Shown: in pieces, positions 5,170 through 12,125 of the stretch
Layout of the letters: each line of letters opens with the position of its first letter
Position numbering within the stretch: the stretch's first letter is position 1
Source: DATKZH01 sp964475955
GTDB taxonomy: Bacteria > Planctomycetota > Planctomycetia > Pirellulales > Thermoguttaceae
DNA length: 12,125 nucleotides
Direction: 5' to 3'
NCBI GenBank assembly: GCA_964475955.1
Contig: CAYYZY010000224.1
Coordinates: forward strand, 1 to 12,125
Translations under genes and position numbers: made by a program
Notes under the pieces: generated by a model
The model's input: only the letters and a program-made list of their open reading frames with translations
Told to the model about the DNA's origin: nothing
The model's database searches: none

Positions 5170-6738
5170 ATGGGCAAGAAGGCCGAAAAGGGTAAAGAGG
5201 ATCTCTCGCGTCGCAGGTTCCTGGAGCGCGTGGGGCTCACGTGTGCCATGGGAAGTGCGGGCGGCATGGCCGCACCCTCGCTGGCCTGGGGGCAGGAGGC
5301 CTCGGGGCCGATCGACTGCGGACCGCCTCCGAAAGCGAAGAAGCAGCACCGCACCGGCGGGGAATCGTTTGCGCCGCTACCGCTTCCCGTCACGCCGCTT
5401 CGCCGCAGCGAGAAGAAGCGGCCGCCCGCGCCGCCGGCGCTGGTGGGGAAGATGTCGATGGGGCCGGTCCGCTGGATCACGCGCGACGGCAAGCGCGTCA
5501 TGTACCGCGACTGGATGACCGATCCGGCCGACCTCAACACGCTTCTGTCCTGGACGAACCAGAAGCTGGGCATCCACTACCGCTCGACCGACGCCGACTT
5601 CGCGCACTTCTCGTTCGACCCCCGCGAGCTGCCCGCGGTGCTGTTCGCCGGGCACAACGAGTTCGAGCTGACCGACGAGGTCCGCGAGAAGCTCAACCGC
5701 TACGTGCTCGACGGGGGCACCATCCTCGGCGACGCCTGCTGCGGCTGGACCGATTTCACCGACTCGTTCCGCCGCGAGATGGAAGAGATCTTCCCGGGGC
5801 GCCCCTTGCGCAAGATGCTGCCCGAGGAACCGGTCTTCTCCTCGTACTACAAGCTGGGCTCGTTCACCTACAAGAAGGCCGACGGGTCGGTCTATACCGA
5901 CGAGCCCTGCCTGGAAGGAATCGATTTCGGCTGCCGCACCGGCGTGATCTTCTCGCCGTGCGACCTGACCTGCGGCTGGGACGGGCACGAGCACCCGCGC
6001 GGGCTGCGGGTGGTGATCGATCAGGCCCGGCAGATCGGCGCCAACCTGGTCACCTACGTGCTGGGGAGCTACCAACTGGGGCGGTTCCTCAGCTCGTCGA
6101 AGGTCTACTTCGAGTCGGAGGCGCCGAGTCGCGACGACTTCGTGTTCGCCCAACTGATCCACGAGGGCGACTGGGATCCCGATCCGTCGGCGGTTCACAA
6201 CCTGCTCAAGCACGCCCGCGACAACTCGACGCTCGAGGTGAAGTTCAAGCGCCAGGCCGTCCAAGTCAAAGACCCGAAGACGGCGACTTACCCGTTGCTC
6301 TACATGACCGGCCATCGGGAGTTCCACTGGGACGACGAGGAGGTGGGCCGCCTCCAGCGATACCTGAAGGCGGGCGGGATGCTCCTGGCCGACTCCTGCT
6401 GCGGCCGGATGGCGTTCGATCTGGCCTTCCGCCGCGAGATCGGCAAGGTGTTCCCCGAGCAGCCGCTCGAGCGTCTGGAGGCCGACCATCCGCTCTACCA
6501 CTGCCACAACGACGTGCGCACGGTGGAGTACACGCCCCGAGTGCGGGAGGACTTCGGCCCGTTCGACTCGCCGGAGCTGGAAGGGATCGAGCTCGACGGC
6601 CGCCTGGCGGTCGTCTACAGCAAGTTCGACCTGGGTAACGGCTGGGAGCAGTTCCCCCACGCCTACAGCTACGGCCTCAAAGACGAACCGGCCCTGGCGC
6701 TCGGCACGAACGCGATCGTCTACGCGATGACGCACTGA
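5170..6738 (+). CDS. Tat-exported protein with two DUF4159 repeats
   Basis: This 522-residue protein is predicted to cross the inner membrane folded, through the Tat system. The N-terminus has the twin-arginine motif SRRRFLERVG (13-22), a hydrophobic stretch and a likely cleavage site after AWG (41). After a proline-rich linker, two related units follow: about 113-300 and 323-520. Both carry the same landmarks: GHNEFEL/GHREFHW (161, 381), LDGGTILGDACCGW/KAGGMLLADSCCGR (180-192, 400-412) and FRREMEEIFPGRPL/FRREIGKVFPEQPL. Unit 2 is the closer match to DUF4159 (VFAQLIHEGDWDPDP start); unit 1 is the diverged copy. The paired cysteines lie 220 residues apart and suggest a metal site or disulfides. 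The biochemical function of DUF4159 is not known to me. The ATG at 5170 follows AAAGGGGA by 8 nt. It is probably transcribed separately from the sigma/FecR pair, 229 bp upstream. Confidence 0.88.
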   Translation: MGKKAEKGKEDLSRRRFLERVGLTCAMGSAGGMAAPSLAWGQEASGPIDCGPPPKAKKQHRTGGESFAPLPLPVTPLRRSEKKRPPAPPALVGKMSMGPVRWITRDGKRVMYRDWMTDPADLNTLLSWTNQKLGIHYRSTDADFAHFSFDPRELPAVLFAGHNEFELTDEVREKLNRYVLDGGTILGDACCGWTDFTDSFRREMEEIFPGRPLRKMLPEEPVFSSYYKLGSFTYKKADGSVYTDEPCLEGIDFGCRTGVIFSPCDLTCGWDGHEHPRGLRVVIDQARQIGANLVTYVLGSYQLGRFLSSSKVYFESEAPSRDDFVFAQLIHEGDWDPDPSAVHNLLKHARDNSTLEVKFKRQAVQVKDPKTATYPLLYMTGHREFHWDDEEVGRLQRYLKAGGMLLADSCCGRMAFDLAFRREIGKVFPEQPLERLEADHPLYHCHNDVRTVEYTPRVREDFGPFDSPELEGIELDGRLAVVYSKFDLGNGWEQFPHAYSYGLKDEPALALGTNAIVYAMTH

Positions 6739-6779
6739 GCGGCGCGCTCACCCTGTCTCTGAACGCCGCCGGGAGCCGA

Positions 6780-6814
6780 GGCGGAGCCCCGCCGCCCCTT
6801 CGGGTGCGGGGCGG
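6780..6814 (+). terminator. GC-rich overlapping hairpins, possible terminator
   Basis: Two alternative stems overlap: GGCGG/CCGCC (6780-6784 with 6789-6793) and CCGCCCC/GGGGCGG (6792-6798 with 6808-6814, 9-nt loop). They begin 41 bp after the DUF4159 stop and precede the promoter of the efflux operon, a sensible place for a terminator. There is no following T-run, so Rho-independent termination is not certain. Confidence 0.35.
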
Positions 6815-6822
6815 GCGGACCC

Positions 6823-6851
6823 TTGCAAGGGCCGAGGGCCGTGGCTATATT
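6823..6851 (+). promoter_or_regulatory. Sigma70-like promoter for the RND efflux operon
   Basis: TTGCAA (6823-6828) and TATATT (6846-6851) are separated by exactly 17 bp. The -35 matches four of six and the -10 five of six consensus bases, in otherwise GC-rich DNA. The -35 lies inside a perfect 12-bp palindrome, CCCTTGCAAGGG (6820-6831), which could be an operator for a dimeric repressor. Transcription would start near 6858, leaving a leader of about 140 nt before the adaptor gene. Confidence 0.5.
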
Positions 6852-6998
6852 CGAGTTGTCTGCCTCCCGTGTAGGCGGCAGCCTGCGCGCCCCCCCGACG
6901 CCCACCTCTGCGAGACGCCCGGCCAAGCATCCCCCCGACACGTCGGCGGAAACGCGGCGTCGGAAAAGGCCCCTCCTTCCCCTCCCCAGTGACGCGAC

Positions 6999-8270
6999 AT
7001 GAACAGCTCGGGTCAGCGGCAGTCGGTCCTGATCGCTTCGATCGGTCTGACGGCACTCCTGGTCGGCGTCTTCGCATCGGGCCTGACGGCCTGGTGGATT
7101 TCGCAGGACCGAATGCAAAAGCGCATGGAAGACGCCGAGTTCCTCCAGGGGCAACTCGATCGTCTCCAGCGGGCCGACGGCGACGGCGCCAAGGGGCCGC
7201 CGCCGGCCCCGGTCAGGTGGAGCGTGGCCGAGCGCAAGGTGATCCGGCCGCAACGGCCCATCGTCGGGCGCCTGGTCGAGGTGCGCAAGGTGACCGTGGC
7301 CAGCGAGGTCACCGGGAAGATCATCGAGTTGGCGGTGGAGGAAGGAACGCCCGTGGTCGGCGGCGAAACGGTGCTCGCCCGGGTGGACGACGTCTGGTCG
7401 CAATTGGCGATCCGGCTCAACGAGGCCCAGAAGGCCGCGCTGGAAGCGCCGCTGGAGTATGAGTCGAGCGAGCTTCGGCGCTACCAGCTTCTAACCGACC
7501 GGAACGTGACGGCCGACAGCGAGCTGGAATCACGGGAGGCCTCGGTCGGCGAGTTGGAGGCCAAGCTCGCGCAGACCGAGGTGACGCTGGAGGAGGAGCG
7601 CGAACGGATCGCGCGGTCCACCATCGTTGCCCCGTTCGACGGCACGGTCGTGGCCAAGCACGTGGATCGGGGAGGGCACGTTTCTCCCGGCGACCCGATC
7701 GTCGAGGTCGTCTCCCGAGGCCCCATCGACGCCCGGCTCATGGTGCCCGAATCGGCGATCAACCTCATCCGCCTCGAACAGGTCCTGCCGATTCGGATCG
7801 ACGCGTTGGGCGACGAGGTCGAGGGGGTCGTGGCCTCGATCACGCCGTACGGCCCGACGGCCTCGCGCACGTTCCCGGTCCGCGTGCGTCTGGACGATCG
7901 GGGCGGCCGGCTGAAGGTGGGGATGAGCGTGACGGCCTCGATCGCCGTCGCCCCGGAGCATGAGGCGCTGGTCGTGTCGAAAGACGCCGTCCTGGTCCGG
8001 CCCGACGGATCGACCGTCTGGGTCGCCCTCCCTCGAGACGGAACGGAAACGGCCGAGGCACAGCCGGTGCCCGTCACGATCGCCGCCCGCATGCCCCAGG
8101 AGTACGCCATCGAGCCGGAAACGCGCCGGGGGCACGAGCTTCTCGGGCCGGGTGCGCGGGTGATCGTGGAGGGGGCGGAGCGGTTGCGGCCGGGAGCGGT
8201 GGTGCGCCGCCGGGCGCCGCCCGATGCCGCCCCGCCGGCCGAGGGGCTCAGCCGCGCGCAGGAGAGCTGA
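6999..8270 (+). CDS. RND efflux periplasmic adaptor (HlyD/AcrA-type membrane fusion protein)
   Basis: This 423-residue adaptor links an inner-membrane RND pump to an outer-membrane channel. A single membrane anchor lies at about 9-34 with no lipobox, so it is anchored by the helix rather than a lipid. A short coiled region (about 36-60) follows. The first half of the lipoyl-like barrel (about 97-130, VASEVTGKIIELAVEEGTPV) leads into an alpha-helical hairpin (about 132-205), and the second half follows (IVAPFDGTVVAKHVDRGGHV, about 209-228). The beta-barrel (about 243-320) contains RLKVGMSVTASI, and a membrane-proximal C-terminal domain follows. The short hairpin is typical of adaptors with compact periplasmic reach. 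The ATG at 6999 has no clear ribosome site. The pump gene starts 2 nt after the stop, so the two form an operon. Confidence 0.9.
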   Translation: MNSSGQRQSVLIASIGLTALLVGVFASGLTAWWISQDRMQKRMEDAEFLQGQLDRLQRADGDGAKGPPPAPVRWSVAERKVIRPQRPIVGRLVEVRKVTVASEVTGKIIELAVEEGTPVVGGETVLARVDDVWSQLAIRLNEAQKAALEAPLEYESSELRRYQLLTDRNVTADSELESREASVGELEAKLAQTEVTLEEERERIARSTIVAPFDGTVVAKHVDRGGHVSPGDPIVEVVSRGPIDARLMVPESAINLIRLEQVLPIRIDALGDEVEGVVASITPYGPTASRTFPVRVRLDDRGGRLKVGMSVTASIAVAPEHEALVVSKDAVLVRPDGSTVWVALPRDGTETAEAQPVPVTIAARMPQEYAIEPETRRGHELLGPGARVIVEGAERLRPGAVVRRRAPPDAAPPAEGLSRAQES

Positions 8271-8272
8271 CC

Positions 8273-11200
8273 GTGGACCCCATCCGTTTCGCGATCCAGA
8301 ACCCGGTCAAGGTCGCCGTCGGGGTGATCCTGGTCCTGCTGTTCGGCGTGATTTCGCTGACGGCGATCCCCATCCAACTCACGCCCGACGTCGATCGCCC
8401 CGTGGTCACCGTCCGCACGGAATGGTTCGGCCGCAGCCCGGAGGAAATCGAAGAGTCGATCCTGATGGAGCAGGAGGAGAAGCTGAAGACGCTCCAGGGC
8501 CTGTGGAAGATGACGTCGCGGGCGGATTTGGGCCGGGCGAACATCACGCTGGAGTTCAACGTCGGGTTCCCCATGTCGCGGGCGTTGCAGGAGGTGGCCA
8601 ACCGACTGGACGAAGTGCCGGAGTACCCCGACGACGTCGATCGCCCCGTGGTCCGCGCCTCCGACACGGCCAGCGACGATGCGATCGCCTACTGCCTGCT
8701 CCAGGCCGAGGACCCCGATTTCGAGATCGCCCGGTTCTACGACTACGCCGACCGCTACATGAAGCCCGCCTTGGAGCGGATCCCCGGCGTGGCGGAGATC
8801 GGCATCTACGGGGGGCGCGAGCACCAGGTGCAGGTGCAGTTCGACCCGGTCGCCCTGGCCCAGCGCGGGATCGGCGTCGACCAACTGCGCGCCGCCTTGC
8901 AGGCCGACAACGTCAACGAGTCGGCCGGCGACATGGCCAACGGGCGCCAGGACGTCCGTTTTCGGGTGATCGGCCAATTCGAGTCGCTCGATCCCTTGCG
9001 CAAGACGATCGTCAAGTACGACGCCGACGGCGTGCCGATCCGCGTCGACGACGTTGCCGACGTCGAGCTCGTGCTGGAGAAGAAGGTCCACTTCGACCAG
9101 TGCAAGGGCAAGACGTCGATGACGATCTTCATCAAGCGCGAGACGGGCACGAACGTCGTCGAGATCATGGAAGACGTGCGCCGCGAGATCGACGCGCTGA
9201 ACGCGCCGGGCGGCGTGCTCGCCTCGTATAAGAACGACCGCTACGGGGTGCGCCTGCGCCTGGTCGTCGACGACACCTACTACATCCATCGGGCGATCGG
9301 GCTGGTGCGCGAGAACCTGCTGGTCGGCGGCTGCCTGGCCGTGCTCATGCTGCTGTTGTTCCTCCGCAGCATGCGGCCCACGTTGATCGTCGCCGTGGCC
9401 ATCCCCATCTCGGTGATCGGCACGTTCGTGGTGATGGCCCTGACGGGCCGCAACCTGAACGTGATTTCGCTGGCCGGGCTGGCCTTCGCCGTGGGGATGG
9501 TCGTCGACAACGCCATCGTGGTGCTCGAAAACATCGACCGGCACATGGCCATGGGCGAGGGGCCGTCGGCGGCCGCCTACCGCGGAACCAAGGAGGTTTG
9601 GGGGGCCATCCTTTCCTCCACGTTGACCACCGTCGCCGTGTTCGCGCCCGTCTTGACGATCAAGGAGGAAAGCGGCCAGCTCTTCTACGACATCGCCCTG
9701 GCCATCTGTGCTGCGGTCATCCTCTCGCTCTTGGTCTCGATCAGCGTCATTCCCACGGCCGGATCGAAGTTCCTGCGCAGCCGCTCCGAGGGGCCGATGA
9801 TGCGCGCGGTACACTCGCTGTTCGGCCTCACCGCCGTGCTGTCGCGCGGATGCGACGCCTTCGCCCGGCTCATCCACGCGATCACCTTCCGCAGCGTGGC
9901 CGGCGTGTGGCTTCGCTTGGTGGTGATTGCGGCGATCACCGTCGTGGCCGTCGGATTGAGCTGGATGCTGATGCTCCCGGCCAGCTACCTGCCCAACGGG
10001 AACAAGAACTTCACGTTCGGGCAGATCGTCAACCCGCCCGGCTACTCGTTGGAGCAGAACACGTCGATCGCCGAACGCCTGGAAGCGGCCGTGCGACCGT
10101 ACTGGGAGGCCGACGACTCCGCGGAAGCGACGGCCATCGCCCCGCTGGTCGACGTGCAGACGGGCGAGTCGATCGCCGAGGTCCCCGCCCTCGAAGAGTT
10201 CTTCTTCGTCGTCTCCCGGGGCCGCGTGTTCATGATCACCACCAGCAAGGACCCCGAGAACGTGCGGCCCGTCAAGGCCATCCTGAACCGCGCCATGGAA
10301 CAGATCCCCGCCGGCCACGCCTACGCCTCGCAACGGTCGATTTTCGGGCGCAACGCCGGCGGATCGAACTCCGTGGAGGTCGAGGTGGTCGGCACCGACA
10401 TGCCGCGGCTCAAGTCGAGCGCGGCCTACCTCCAAGAGAAACTGTGGGGCGAGTTTACCCAGTTCGCCGTGCGAAGCGATCCCATGACCTTCAACGAGGC
10501 CGGGCCGGAGCGCCGGATCGTCGTCGACCAGGTCCGCGCCAAGGAGCTGGGGCTGAGCGTGCACTCGCTGGCGGTGGCCGCCCGGGCAATGGTCGACGGG
10601 GCCATCGTGGGCGACTTCACCTTCGAGGGCGACAACATCGACCTGGTCGTGATCCGCGACCCGGAAATCGAGCTGACGCCCGACGCCCTGGGCGACGTCC
10701 CCCTGGCCGTCGACGAACAAAACGGCGGCCCGACCATCCTCCCCCTCGGCGAGCTGGTGCACTTCGTCCCGGCCGACGCCTCGCAGTCGATCCGCCGCGC
10801 GGAGCAGCGGCGGGCCGTCACGTTCACCGTCAATCCGCCGCCCGAAATGGCCCTGGAAGAGGCCCAGGCGAAGATCGAGGAGCTGGTCGCCGTCTCGCGG
10901 CACGAAGGCGGCATGGCCTCCGACGTGCAGGTGGCCATGTCGGGCAACGCCGACAAGCTCACCCAAACCCGCACCGCCCTGCTGGGCCGCTGGACCGGCT
11001 GGAACGTTGAGTCGCTCGTGAGCTTGGGCCTCAGCCGCTTCTTCCTCGCCCTGCTGATCACCTACCTCCTCATGGCCGCCCTGTTCGAAAGCTTCCTCTA
11101 CCCGTTCGTCATCCTGTTCAGCGTCCCGCTGGCCACCGTAGGCGGCTTTGCCGGGCTGCGCCTGGTCCGCTACCTGGAGCCGACCCAGCAGTTGGACACG

Positions 11201-11713
11201 CTGACCATGCTGGGCTTCATCATCCTCATCGGCGTCGTCGTCAACAACGCCATCCTGCTGGTCCACCAGGCGCTGAACTTCATGCGGGGGACGGGCGAAG
11301 GCGAAGAGCACGTGTTCGAGCCCCTCGCGCCCCGCGAGGCGATCCGCCAGTCGGTCAAGACGCGAATCCGCCCCATCTTCATGACCACGGCCACCAGCGT
11401 GTTCGGCATGCTCCCCCTGGTGTTGGCCCCGGGCGCCGGCAGCGAGCTCTACCGGGGCCTGGGGGCCGTGGTGGTCGGCGGCCTCATCTGCTCGACCGTC
11501 TTCACCCTCGTGGTGGTACCGCTGATGTTCAGCCTCGTCTTGGACGTCAAGGCCCTCGTGGTTCGCACCCTGTTCCACCGGTCCGACGCCTTCCTGGAAC
11601 TCAAACCGACGCTCGACGACGCCGAGCAACCCCCCGACGTACTCAGCGAGACCGCGGAGCACGACGCGTATTCCCCCGAAACCGGCGTCATCCTCCGGCA
11701 AAACGCCCCCTAG
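8273..11713 (+). CDS. RND efflux transporter permease (AcrB/HAE-type)
   Basis: This 1146-residue inner-membrane pump should export small molecules driven by proton flow, working with the adaptor upstream. The first helix (about 13-33), a large periplasmic loop (to about 340), helices 2-6 (about 345-495), helix 7 (about 543-567), a second large loop, and helices 8-12 match the duplicated RND plan. Helix 4 carries VGMVVDNAIVVLENIDRH, with D412 kept and N413 where AcrB has a second aspartate. Helix 10 carries GVVVNNAILLVHQ, with N991 at the position of the AcrB proton-relay lysine. Both variants occur in other RND pumps, so this is probably a non-AcrB subgroup, and the substrate cannot be predicted. 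The start is GTG at 8273, with AGGAG 8 nt upstream. A polar C-terminal tail of about 50 residues follows the last helix. No TolC-like gene follows within the window. Confidence 0.93.
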   Translation: MDPIRFAIQNPVKVAVGVILVLLFGVISLTAIPIQLTPDVDRPVVTVRTEWFGRSPEEIEESILMEQEEKLKTLQGLWKMTSRADLGRANITLEFNVGFPMSRALQEVANRLDEVPEYPDDVDRPVVRASDTASDDAIAYCLLQAEDPDFEIARFYDYADRYMKPALERIPGVAEIGIYGGREHQVQVQFDPVALAQRGIGVDQLRAALQADNVNESAGDMANGRQDVRFRVIGQFESLDPLRKTIVKYDADGVPIRVDDVADVELVLEKKVHFDQCKGKTSMTIFIKRETGTNVVEIMEDVRREIDALNAPGGVLASYKNDRYGVRLRLVVDDTYYIHRAIGLVRENLLVGGCLAVLMLLLFLRSMRPTLIVAVAIPISVIGTFVVMALTGRNLNVISLAGLAFAVGMVVDNAIVVLENIDRHMAMGEGPSAAAYRGTKEVWGAILSSTLTTVAVFAPVLTIKEESGQLFYDIALAICAAVILSLLVSISVIPTAGSKFLRSRSEGPMMRAVHSLFGLTAVLSRGCDAFARLIHAITFRSVAGVWLRLVVIAAITVVAVGLSWMLMLPASYLPNGNKNFTFGQIVNPPGYSLEQNTSIAERLEAAVRPYWEADDSAEATAIAPLVDVQTGESIAEVPALEEFFFVVSRGRVFMITTSKDPENVRPVKAILNRAMEQIPAGHAYASQRSIFGRNAGGSNSVEVEVVGTDMPRLKSSAAYLQEKLWGEFTQFAVRSDPMTFNEAGPERRIVVDQVRAKELGLSVHSLAVAARAMVDGAIVGDFTFEGDNIDLVVIRDPEIELTPDALGDVPLAVDEQNGGPTILPLGELVHFVPADASQSIRRAEQRRAVTFTVNPPPEMALEEAQAKIEELVAVSRHEGGMASDVQVAMSGNADKLTQTRTALLGRWTGWNVESLVSLGLSRFFLALLITYLLMAALFESFLYPFVILFSVPLATVGGFAGLRLVRYLEPTQQLDTLTMLGFIILIGVVVNNAILLVHQALNFMRGTGEGEEHVFEPLAPREAIRQSVKTRIRPIFMTTATSVFGMLPLVLAPGAGSELYRGLGAVVVGGLICSTVFTLVVVPLMFSLVLDVKALVVRTLFHRSDAFLELKPTLDDAEQPPDVLSETAEHDAYSPETGVILRQNAP

Positions 11714-11808
11714 CCGCCGGCAACGGACGCGTCGCGCCATTCGTCTCCAGGATTGAGCAGACGTCCTCAGAGATCTTCGCGGCGAAGTCGTAAGTTCAGG
11801 GTTTGCAG

Positions 11809-11884
11809 AGGGTCCGGGGTTCGGGGTTCAGGACTTCGGGATAAGGCTTTGAAGCGAAATTCTGAACCCTGAACCCCGAACCCT
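11809..11884. repeat. Long imperfect inverted repeat built from GGGTTC units
   Basis: Arms of 23 bp (11809-11831 and 11862-11884) are inverted copies with two mismatches, around a 30-nt centre. Each arm is itself repetitive: the right arm reads as CTGAACC, CTGAACC, CCGAACCCT. A further partial unit, GTTCAGGGT, lies just upstream (11794-11802). It sits 95 bp after the pump gene and before the next gene, so it may act as a terminator or be a dispersed repeat. There is no T-run. The region 11714-11808 shows nothing beyond a small CTTCG/CGAAG hairpin at 11775-11787. Confidence 0.75.
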
Positions 11885-11945
11885 CCTGCCTGCGCCTACG
11901 CCGCCCTCGCCTGAACCATAACCTGCACCTTGCCGGATCGTTGGC

Positions 11946-12125
11946 TTGCCCGGCGGCCTCCCGATCCCGCTCTTCCGCCTCGGGCGTTGCGACGGGGCCT
12001 ACCACATGACCGCGTGCGACGCCCGAACCGCGCCCCCCCGCCGCGAGCTGCTCGGCGCCCACGGCCGCGTGGCGATCGCCGACCGCGAGGTCCCCACCTG
12101 GTTCGCCACCCTCTGCCACGCCGGC
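11946..12125 (+). CDS. 5' end of an unidentified gene, cut by the window (weak bS16-like resemblance)
   Basis: From about 11934 one plus frame has G or C at nearly every third codon position to the window end, unlike the other frames, so it is probably coding. An in-frame stop (TAA) at 11919-11921 limits the start. Options are TTG at 11946 (60 codons present) or ATG at 12006 (40 codons present); neither has an obvious ribosome site. The TTG version includes IPLFRLGRCDGAYH and TACDARTAPPRRELLG. These loosely recall ribosomal protein bS16 (RLxRxG, DxR, ELG), and a later VAIADREVPTW recalls the bS16 segment before its conserved W. The characteristic PFY/PYY and YDP motifs are absent, so the bS16 idea is a guess. 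It could be any small protein. Confidence 0.4.
   Translation, partial: MPGGLPIPLFRLGRCDGAYHMTACDARTAPPRRELLGAHGRVAIADREVPTWFATLCHAG

Noticed and set aside
7481..11740. Very long open frame (about 1419 codons) on the minus strand across the pump and adaptor genes
   Set aside because: It is antisense to two clear RND genes. The translation is low-complexity (rich in H, D, G, Q, R) with no recognisable domain. High third-position GC on the plus strand removes stop codons from this antisense frame.
11796..12119. Minus-strand open frame of about 107 codons at the right edge
   Set aside because: Its codon third positions are less GC-biased than the opposing plus frame, and it runs through the inverted repeat, so it is probably antisense noise.
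1..12125. CRISPR arrays, tRNA/rRNA genes, insertion sequences, toxin-antitoxin or defence genes
   Set aside because: None was seen. The repeats present are isolated palindromes or single duplications, not regularly spaced arrays, and no transposase, nuclease or integrase frame was recognised.

Overview
The window looks like one end of an assembled contig from a GC-rich planctomycete, most likely near the Pirellulales; this is inferred, not proven. The evidence is an ECF sigma factor of the type expanded in the Planctomycetes/Verrucomicrobia, translationally coupled to a FecR-LamG membrane protein, plus a Tat-exported protein with two DUF4159 repeats and several short GTAG...CTAC-type palindromes between genes. 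Coding frames use G or C at almost every third position, so long open antisense frames are common and are not genes. No tRNA, rRNA, CRISPR array, transposase or integrase is visible.

The first 48 bases are not biological. They match the Illumina P5/TruSeq universal adapter, so real sequence starts at position 49 and the gene running into that edge ends artificially.

Layout: (1) 49-1928, minus strand, a two-component pair: an OmpR/PhoB-type response regulator followed by a membrane sensor, presumed histidine kinase, cut before its catalytic domains. (2) 1929-2622, a divergent intergenic region with a composite inverted repeat, an 11-bp-period direct repeat resembling an OmpR/PhoB-family operator, and a perfect 20-bp tandem duplication. 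(3) 2623-4940, plus strand, the ECF sigma factor and its FecR-LamG partner, overlapping by GTGA; together they form a probable surface-sensing or transmembrane signalling unit. (4) 4941-5169, an unusually structured spacer: two perfect DNA palindromes, then a segment of about 94 nt that folds on paper into a compact three-way junction ending 2 nt before the Shine-Dalgarno sequence of the next gene. (5) 5170-6738, the Tat-exported tandem-DUF4159 protein. (6) 6739-6998, GC-rich hairpins and a good sigma70-like promoter. (7) 6999-11713, an RND-type efflux operon: periplasmic adaptor, then inner-membrane permease with a GTG start. No outer-membrane channel gene is in view. (8) 11714-12125, a long imperfect inverted repeat made of GGGTTC-like units, then the 5' end of another plus-strand gene cut by the window.

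The strongest candidate for something undescribed is the three-way-junction leader at about 5058-5151. The repeat-based elements and the putative 11-bp-period operator are secondary leads. All folds and motif calls were made by eye.
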